Shown here: positions 6,570 to 7,868 of the stretch, one piece after another
Layout of the letters: each line of letters starts with the position of its first letter
Numbering within the stretch: the first letter of the stretch is position 1
NCBI GenBank assembly: GCA_011390455.1
Contig: JAABSI010000118.1
Coordinates: 1-7,868, forward strand
Direction of reading: 5' to 3'
DNA length: 7,868 bases
DNA from: Trueperaceae bacterium
Lineage (GTDB): Bacteria; Deinococcota; Deinococci; Deinococcales; Trueperaceae
Made by a program: the position numbers and the translations under genes
The notes under the pieces: generated by a model
Database searches by the model: none
The model's input: the letters and a program-made list of their open reading frames with translations, nothing else
What the model was told of the DNA's origin: nothing

Positions 6570-6598
6570 GCGGCCCCGGGACGATGTCCCGGGGCCGC
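6570..6598. terminator. Strong hairpin, probable bidirectional terminator between convergent operons
   Basis: GCGGCCCCGGGAC (6570-6582) and GTCCCGGGGCCGC (6586-6598) pair perfectly over 13 bp around GAT. It lies between the end of the second molybdoenzyme operon (6513) and the end of the minus-strand Nudix gene (6701), so it could stop transcripts from both sides. No T-rich tract flanks it on either strand. Confidence 0.75.
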
Positions 6599-6600
6599 CT

Positions 6601-6626
6601 GCGCCCCGGGTCACGGCTCGGGGCGC
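6601..6626. repeat. Third hairpin of the convergent intergenic region
   Basis: GCGCCCCG (6601-6608) and CGGGGCGC (6619-6626) form an 8-bp perfect stem with a 10-nt loop, two bases after the preceding hairpin. Apart from the three hairpins, I see nothing recognisable in 6514-6700. Confidence 0.45.
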
Positions 6627-6700
6627 CCCCGTCGCGCCAAGCTGGCCGGGCGCGAATGGACCGTGGCGACGTCCGCCGGGCGCTCGGCACTCCCCGCGCC

Positions 6701-7330
6701 TCATCCGACGCGTGCGGCCCACCAGGCGGCCAGCCACGCGAGCGCCTCCAGGGTGCCCTCCCGGCCCTCGGCGATCAGGTCCTCGGGCACCAGCAGCGCG
6801 TCGTTGCGGCGCCGCTGGCAGTCCCAACCAGCGACCGGCAGAGCGCGTCCGTCGCGGTAGAGCTCGATCAACCGCGTGAGCGGCGCCTCGTAGAGCACGG
6901 CCACCTCGTCGCATTGCAGGTGGTAGTCCGGCAGCTCCCGCCCCTCGACGACGGTGGCGTACACGTCCTGGAACTCCCGGTCGAGCGCGCCGCCGGGGTA
7001 CGCCCGTTCCGTACGCGCCGTGCCGAGCAGGTCGACGTCGCCGGGGCGGAGCGTGAGGCCGATCTCCTCTTCGGCCTCCCGCAGGGCGTCGAGCCAGATC
7101 TCGCCGGCCCGCAGGTGCCCGCCCACGCTGACGTCGACCTTCCCCGGCGCCAGGTCCTTCGTCCTCGAGCGTCGCTGCAGCAGCACGTAACCGTCGGGGT
7201 GCATCACCCACAGGTGGAGCGCGCGGTGCCAGTCGCCGTCGCGGTGGACGGCGGCGCGGGCCTTCGTCTCGCCCGTCGGCTCGCCATGCTCGTCGAGCAG
7301 ATCGAGGACCTCGCCAGCCTCATCCGTCAT
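6701..7330 (-). CDS. Nudix hydrolase, YfcD/IDI-like subgroup
   Basis: The 209-aa protein begins EVLDLLDEHGEPTG and continues HRALHLWVM and VLLQRRSRTKDLAPGKVDVSVGGH, the pattern of Nudix proteins related to YfcD and isopentenyl-diphosphate isomerase. The Nudix helix runs from G71 to about L92 (GHLRAGE, then REAEEEIGL) and supplies the metal-binding glutamates. Between the first glutamate (E77) and R84-E85 there are six residues, where the standard box has seven. A tail of about 50 residues (160-209), rich in Trp and Ala, follows the core and is not recognised. The substrate is unknown; a nucleoside-diphosphate derivative is the general expectation. The gene's start overlaps the upstream ATPase gene by 11 bp. 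No clear ribosome site is visible, so translation probably depends on reinitiation after the ATPase stop. It has no evident link to the respiratory genes. Confidence 0.88.
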   Translation of the reverse strand: MTDEAGEVLDLLDEHGEPTGETKARAAVHRDGDWHRALHLWVMHPDGYVLLQRRSRTKDLAPGKVDVSVGGHLRAGEIWLDALREAEEEIGLTLRPGDVDLLGTARTERAYPGGALDREFQDVYATVVEGRELPDYHLQCDEVAVLYEAPLTRLIELYRDGRALPVAGWDCQRRRNDALLVPEDLIAEGREGTLEALAWLAAWWAARVG

Positions 7331-7868
7331 GGGCCGAGGATAACGTCCGCCGCTGGACCCACTTGACGATCTCGATGACCGCGACCGGCGCCAGCGACAG
7401 CCCGAGGACCAGGGCCCAATCGCCCGCCGTGAGCGGCACCGTCCGCAGGACCGTCTGCAGGAACGGCACGTACACCGCGGCCAGCTGCAGCGCGACGCAG
7501 AGCAGCACGGCCCCCCACAGCCAGCGGTTCTCGAGCATGCGCCGCGAGAAGACCGTGTCGCGGATCGATCGGGCGCTGAACGCGTGGAAGACCTGGGTCA
7601 GCGCCAGCGTCATGAACGAGATCGTGACCGCGTGGTCGAGGCCGTCGCCCCGGCCGTACCAACCGAGGCCGACGGCGAACGCCGTGAGGGTGACGCCGGC
7701 CAGCAGCAGTCCCTGCCAGACGATGAGGACGACGTACGTCCGGTTCACCAACCGCTCGTTGGGGTCGCGCGGCGGCCGCTGCATGACCCCCGCACGGGAC
7801 GGTTCCAGCGCCAGGGCCAGCGCCGGGAAGACGTCGGTGATCATGTTGAGCCAGAGGATCTGCAGCGC
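7320..7868 (-). CDS. P-type cation-transporting ATPase, C-terminal end (5' part outside window)
   Basis: The frame is open from the right edge (first residues ALQILWLN) to the TGA at 7320-7322, about 182 codons. It begins in membrane helix M6 with LWLNMITDVFPALALALEP. That matches the NxxTD(x)xPA signature of P2-type, SERCA-like ATPases, where the Asn, Thr and Asp bind the ion. Four further helices follow (M7-M10), with a short basic end, KWVQRR. The phosphorylation site DKTGT, the nucleotide domain and M1-M5 are outside the window. The M6 residues favour calcium- or divalent-cation-type transport over a P1B heavy-metal pump, but the ion cannot be decided without M4 and M5. The internal ATG at 7842-7844 is a conserved M6 methionine, not the start. 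Its end overlaps the Nudix start, so the two probably share a transcript. Confidence 0.93.
   Translation of the reverse strand, partial: ALQILWLNMITDVFPALALALEPSRAGVMQRPPRDPNERLVNRTYVVLIVWQGLLLAGVTLTAFAVGLGWYGRGDGLDHAVTISFMTLALTQVFHAFSARSIRDTVFSRRMLENRWLWGAVLLCVALQLAAVYVPFLQTVLRTVPLTAGDWALVLGLSLAPVAVIEIVKWVQRRTLSSAHDG

Noticed and set aside
6701..7330. True isopentenyl-diphosphate isomerase (idi)
   Set aside because: The N-terminal pattern is IDI/YfcD-like, but I could not match the isomerase's catalytic Cys and Glu motifs, and the box and tail differ. Left as a Nudix hydrolase.
6566..7366. Plus-strand open frames opposite the Nudix gene
   Set aside because: They are complementary to a Nudix gene with a recognisable box. 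They also run through the hairpin region and have no homology pattern.
7320..7868. Heavy-metal (P1B) ATPase
   Set aside because: P1B pumps end soon after their last two helices. This one has the M6 NxxTD signature followed by four more helices, as in P2-type pumps.

Overview
The window is GC-rich, densely packed bacterial DNA with protein-coding genes on both strands. It carries two adjacent, same-strand gene sets for membrane-bound, molybdenum-dependent respiratory enzymes of the complex iron-sulfur molybdoenzyme (CISM) class. Next to them is an unrelated minus-strand pair: a Nudix hydrolase and the C-terminal end of a P-type cation ATPase. No tRNA, rRNA, insertion sequence or CRISPR array was seen. 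The PsrB-like and PsrC-like proteins resemble, nearly position by position, what I recall of the Thermus thermophilus polysulfide reductase subunits. With the high GC content this suggests a member of Deinococcota, perhaps a non-Thermus lineage such as Trueperaceae. That placement is an inference from memory and was not tested by a search.

Region 1 (1-2260, plus strand): the window opens inside the last ~135 codons of a PsrA/PhsA-type catalytic subunit. A four-cluster ferredoxin subunit (psrB-like, 405-989) and an eight-helix quinone-reactive membrane subunit (psrC-like, 986-1777) follow, with ATGA and GTGA stop/start overlaps. A 57-bp gap leads to a small secreted single-domain rhodanese (1835-2260). 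A perfect 12-bp hairpin (2284-2313) then closes the unit.

Region 2 (2261-6513, plus strand): a 177-bp intergenic stretch holds the hairpin, a putative promoter and two inverted repeats. One repeat has the half-site spacing of CRP/FNR-type operators. A second CISM follows: a Tat-exported 848-aa molybdopterin catalytic subunit, a 201-aa four-cluster ferredoxin subunit with an unusual CX4C start to its last cluster motif, and a 301-aa NrfD-family membrane subunit. Its catalytic subunit differs from the first one in the C-terminal pocket motif, so the two complexes probably use different substrates.

Region 3 (6514-7868): a 187-bp convergent intergenic region with three GC-rich hairpins separates the respiratory genes from the minus-strand pair. 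There the ATPase gene (cut by the window edge) overlaps the start of the Nudix gene by 11 bp.

Likely joint function: menaquinol is oxidised in the membrane subunits, electrons pass through the ferredoxin subunits, and substrate is reduced at the extracytoplasmic molybdenum site. The secreted rhodanese is well placed to carry sulfane sulfur to one or both enzymes, much as the periplasmic Sud protein serves Psr in Wolinella succinogenes. Sulfur-compound respiration (polysulfide, thiosulfate or tetrathionate) is the leading reading. The exact substrates, including arsenate, cannot be fixed from the sequence.
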